Shown here piece after piece: positions 61,332 to 63,403 of a DNA stretch of 63,403 nucleotides. The notes under the pieces were generated by a model. It did no database searches. It was not told where the DNA came from and was given only the letters and a program-made list of their open reading frames with translations. This DNA is from Lacticaseibacillus songhuajiangensis (lineage in GTDB: Bacteria; Bacillota; Bacilli; Lactobacillales; Lactobacillaceae). The stretch covers positions 1-63,403 of the forward strand of contig NZ_RHNR01000007.1 of assembly GCF_003946025.1 (NCBI RefSeq). Direction: 5' to 3'. Position 1 is the first letter of the stretch. Every line of letters starts with the position of its first letter. A program made the position numbers and the translations under genes.

Positions 61332-63403
61332 CTAATCGATATTACCTTCCATGGTTGGGGCAACGAGCACAATTTCAGCCGTTGGTGCATTTAAATCTGG
61401 ACGTTCAACCTTGACACTCGTTGCTTTACTAATCCCGGCATCGGTCGTCTGGGTCATTTGGACCACTGAACCAACTGGTACCTTCTTTACATCGAACGTC
61501 ATGGTGAAGCTCCCGGCATCTGTTGCAATTGCGCTACCAACGCTCTCACCATCAACAGTGAATTCAACTGTCGCGCCGTTTTCAGCGTTCCCAGTAACGG
61601 TTGCCACCCCGCGCTTGACTGGCGTGATGATGGCGACCGGTGCGTCTGGCGCTTCCTGCACGGCTAATTCCAAACTTGGGCTCGTCAGTTTGCCACCCTT
61701 ACCGTCATCAACCGTGGCCGTCACCGTCAGCTTGCTTCCTGCTGGCGCCGCGCCGCGGGTCACAATCGCTTCATAGTCCCCATTGTCATCCGCGGTCACG
61801 GTTACCCCGCCACCAGTTGACGTCGTTAAGGTCACTTGTGCATTCGGTGCCGTATCGCCGCTGACCGGGATAAATTGATCATCTGGCAAAATCGTTCCCT
61901 TTGGCGTTTGGAAGATGTAGGTGATTTTCTCAGTGCTACCTTGTGGTTCTTCCGGACCAGAATTTAGACCACTGTTGTAGGCAGTAGCATAATTAGCCGT
62001 GAACCCATTGATTACGGGTGTTGTCACTGGTACCAGCTGTTCATCTGGCGTCCAAATCGGCGTGCCATCCGCCGCAAAGCTTTCCGTCCAAGTAATCGAC
62101 TGCGCGTAATCCGCTGGTGTCAGCACACCGGCACCCACATAGTGAACGACGTAATTCGTAACCACACTGCTTGCCACCGCGAGCGTCCCACCGGCTGCTG
62201 CCGTCGCCACGTTGTAGCCACCATTTTCGCCAAGTGCCGTCGTTAATTTTGTCAGTCCGGATGCGGTCAGAACAAACGCATTCTGATGTACGCCATCCGT
62301 CGGCGTCACGCCGTCTGCAAGTTCAAAATCACCGCTGACAAGTTCAATTGGTGTGCCGTGATTAGTCCCATCCGCGTTGACTGCCTGAACGCTCAAGCTG
62401 CCTTGGTAAGTGCTTGGCAAACTTGCCGCTGGGGTATCCAGCGCAATGGTGCCGTTCAGCGTGAGGCCAAGTTCGCCCGGCTGAATGTCCAAATCACCGC
62501 CATATGGAATGGCGTCGACGTCGAATTCAGCACTCGGATATGCTTTAGCCACCGCCGCGCTGACCAACGCCTTACCAGCGGCTGTCAGCTGGAAATCACC
62601 GGTGTGCACGCGCGCACCGTAGCCGGTCGCCCCTGGCTCCCAGGTGAAGTCACTCACATCTGGCAGCACCACATTCAGCGTTTGCTGACCGGCCGTGACC
62701 TTCACAGTCAACTTATTCGCACCGTAGCCCGCGACAATCTGTGACCAGATGCTGTCGCCGGCATGATCCGCTTGCGTTGGTTTTGGCGCCGTGCCATTGT
62801 ACTTCACAGTCAGCGTGCCGGTAATTGTTGCACTAGCGGTATTGGCCGGAATATCAACGGGGGCAATGACCTGCGTCCCTTGGTCAAGCAGGGTCACGGT
62901 CGTGCCGTAGTAGTTCCTTGCTTTGGCAGCCGGAATATTGATTTCGACGGTGCCGTCAGCCTGTGCGTCGAGGGTGCCGAGGACGTTACCAGTCTTCGTG
63001 GCCTCATCGGCATCGGCATACCCGCTACCGCTAATTACCCACACGCTATCGCTTGGCTTGGCGCCGGTTCCGGTAACCGTGACACTATCGTTGTTTTCAA
63101 TGACCGCGGTCCCAGCCAGTTTCTGTGAAGTTGGCGTCGTGGTTGTGGTGCCCGTACCCGTGTCAGTCCCGGTACCTGTCTCAGTACCCGTACTTGGCTC
63201 GGACTCACCAGTTTCCGTGATATCCGCACTACCGTCACCATCTTTGTCGGCCAGTTGAATTTTGAGTGGGTAATAATTCTCATCTGGGTTGGCGCCGAAG
63301 TCGAATTCAAATATATTGCTGCCTGGATTATTCACCTCGGTATTTGGGACATGAAATCGCATCTGGCCGGTCTGAAAGCAACGTTTGGAGCGTTGCGAAT
63401 ACT
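61332..63403 (-). CDS. Surface adhesin, C-terminally truncated and open at the window edge
   Basis: At least 690 residues; the frame is open to the window edge, and the first ATG (63362) has no ribosome site, so the true start lies outside. In order: an acidic segment (ADKDGDGSADITETG), a G/T linker, one Ig-like module (VTVTGTGAKPSDSVWV), repeated MBG-like modules (about 190-440; VKYNGTAPKPTQADHAG), a MucBP-like segment (TYIFQTPKG) and two Ig-like modules. The end VERPDLNAPTAEIVLVAP-TMEGNID stops exactly where the giant adhesin (PDLNAPDATITLTKPQMDGNLD) continues with VQEQARL. No anchor, stalk or LPxTG follows; downstream sequence is not homologous. It is probably a remnant or a secreted form. 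Confidence 0.65.
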   Translation of the reverse strand, partial: YSQRSKRCFQTGQMRFHVPNTEVNNPGSNIFEFDFGANPDENYYPLKIQLADKDGDGSADITETGESEPSTGTETGTGTDTGTGTTTTTPTSQKLAGTAVIENNDSVTVTGTGAKPSDSVWVISGSGYADADEATKTGNVLGTLDAQADGTVEINIPAAKARNYYGTTVTLLDQGTQVIAPVDIPANTASATITGTLTVKYNGTAPKPTQADHAGDSIWSQIVAGYGANKLTVKVTAGQQTLNVVLPDVSDFTWEPGATGYGARVHTGDFQLTAAGKALVSAAVAKAYPSAEFDVDAIPYGGDLDIQPGELGLTLNGTIALDTPAASLPSTYQGSLSVQAVNADGTNHGTPIELVSGDFELADGVTPTDGVHQNAFVLTASGLTKLTTALGENGGYNVATAAAGGTLAVASSVVTNYVVHYVGAGVLTPADYAQSITWTESFAADGTPIWTPDEQLVPVTTPVINGFTANYATAYNSGLNSGPEEPQGSTEKITYIFQTPKGTILPDDQFIPVSGDTAPNAQVTLTTSTGGGVTVTADDNGDYEAIVTRGAAPAGSKLTVTATVDDGKGGKLTSPSLELAVQEAPDAPVAIITPVKRGVATVTGNAENGATVEFTVDGESVGSAIATDAGSFTMTFDVKKVPVGSVVQMTQTTDAGISKATSVKVERPDLNAPTAEIVLVAPTMEGNID

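Overview
The window reads as one stretch of a Lactobacillaceae chromosome of moderately high GC. The pointers are xylulose-5-P/fructose-6-P phosphoketolase, H2O-forming NADH oxidase, WxL/DUF916 (csc-type) surface clusters, a KxYKxGKxW-type signal peptide, LPxTG anchors and small lactobacillus-specific families. The rsmG-noc-parA-parB-DUF951-ychF order is the usual origin-proximal block of Firmicutes, so the window probably lies near oriC. No tRNA, rRNA, CRISPR array, transposase or prophage was seen.

Layout. 1-4.1 kb: the tail of an unknown plus-strand gene, then an incomplete csc surface cluster (truncated lectin-like protein, DUF916/DUF3324 protein, WxL protein) next to an EAL-domain protein. 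The WxL and EAL genes each follow a closely related structured, terminator-bearing RNA leader. 4.2-12.9 kb: an oligopeptide transporter transcribed leftward as oppD-F-B-C-A, with a second oppA behind it. 14-19.9 kb: DUF1129, ychF, DUF951, parB, parA, noc, rsmG. 20.2-25.1 kb: small genes (a cysteine-free HesB-like protein, gatD without murT, a mazEF-like pair, a CvpA-like protein). 25.2-30.6 kb: a divergent sucrose locus, scrBR against scrA-scrK, with LacI-type operators between. 30.8-32.9 kb: a membrane protein and NADH oxidase. 33-37.7 kb: a second, complete csc cluster. 38.2-41.3 kb: a YhgE/Pip membrane protein divergent from a TetR regulator. 41.4-46 kb: a 1.5-kb-residue SpaA-domain adhesin. 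46.2-48.6 kb: phosphoketolase. 49.4-52.5 kb: a second YhgE/Pip protein. 52.9-54.7 kb: a decayed rarA and a GNAT-like gene. 54.8 kb to the end: a 2,070-residue Ig-like-repeat LPxTG adhesin and a C-terminally truncated relative that runs off the window.

The most unusual content is non-coding. (1) Two leaders share unpaired blocks TGCTCACC and GGACGACCCG around covarying helices and end in an intrinsic terminator; one precedes the EAL gene, the other the WxL gene, suggesting one signal controls both. (2) Five copies of a 220-340 bp multi-branched palindrome (6.2, 6.6, 13.3, 13.8, 48.7 kb) share conserved junction blocks while their helices differ by matched changes on both arms. (3) Three long hairpins at 19.9, 24.6 and 30.6 kb share only the apex CCTAA-N2-TCGGG. 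(4) Two tandem hairpins behind the DUF951 gene carry a copied end of its coding sequence. All coordinates and pairings were read by eye; no alignment, folding or database search was run.
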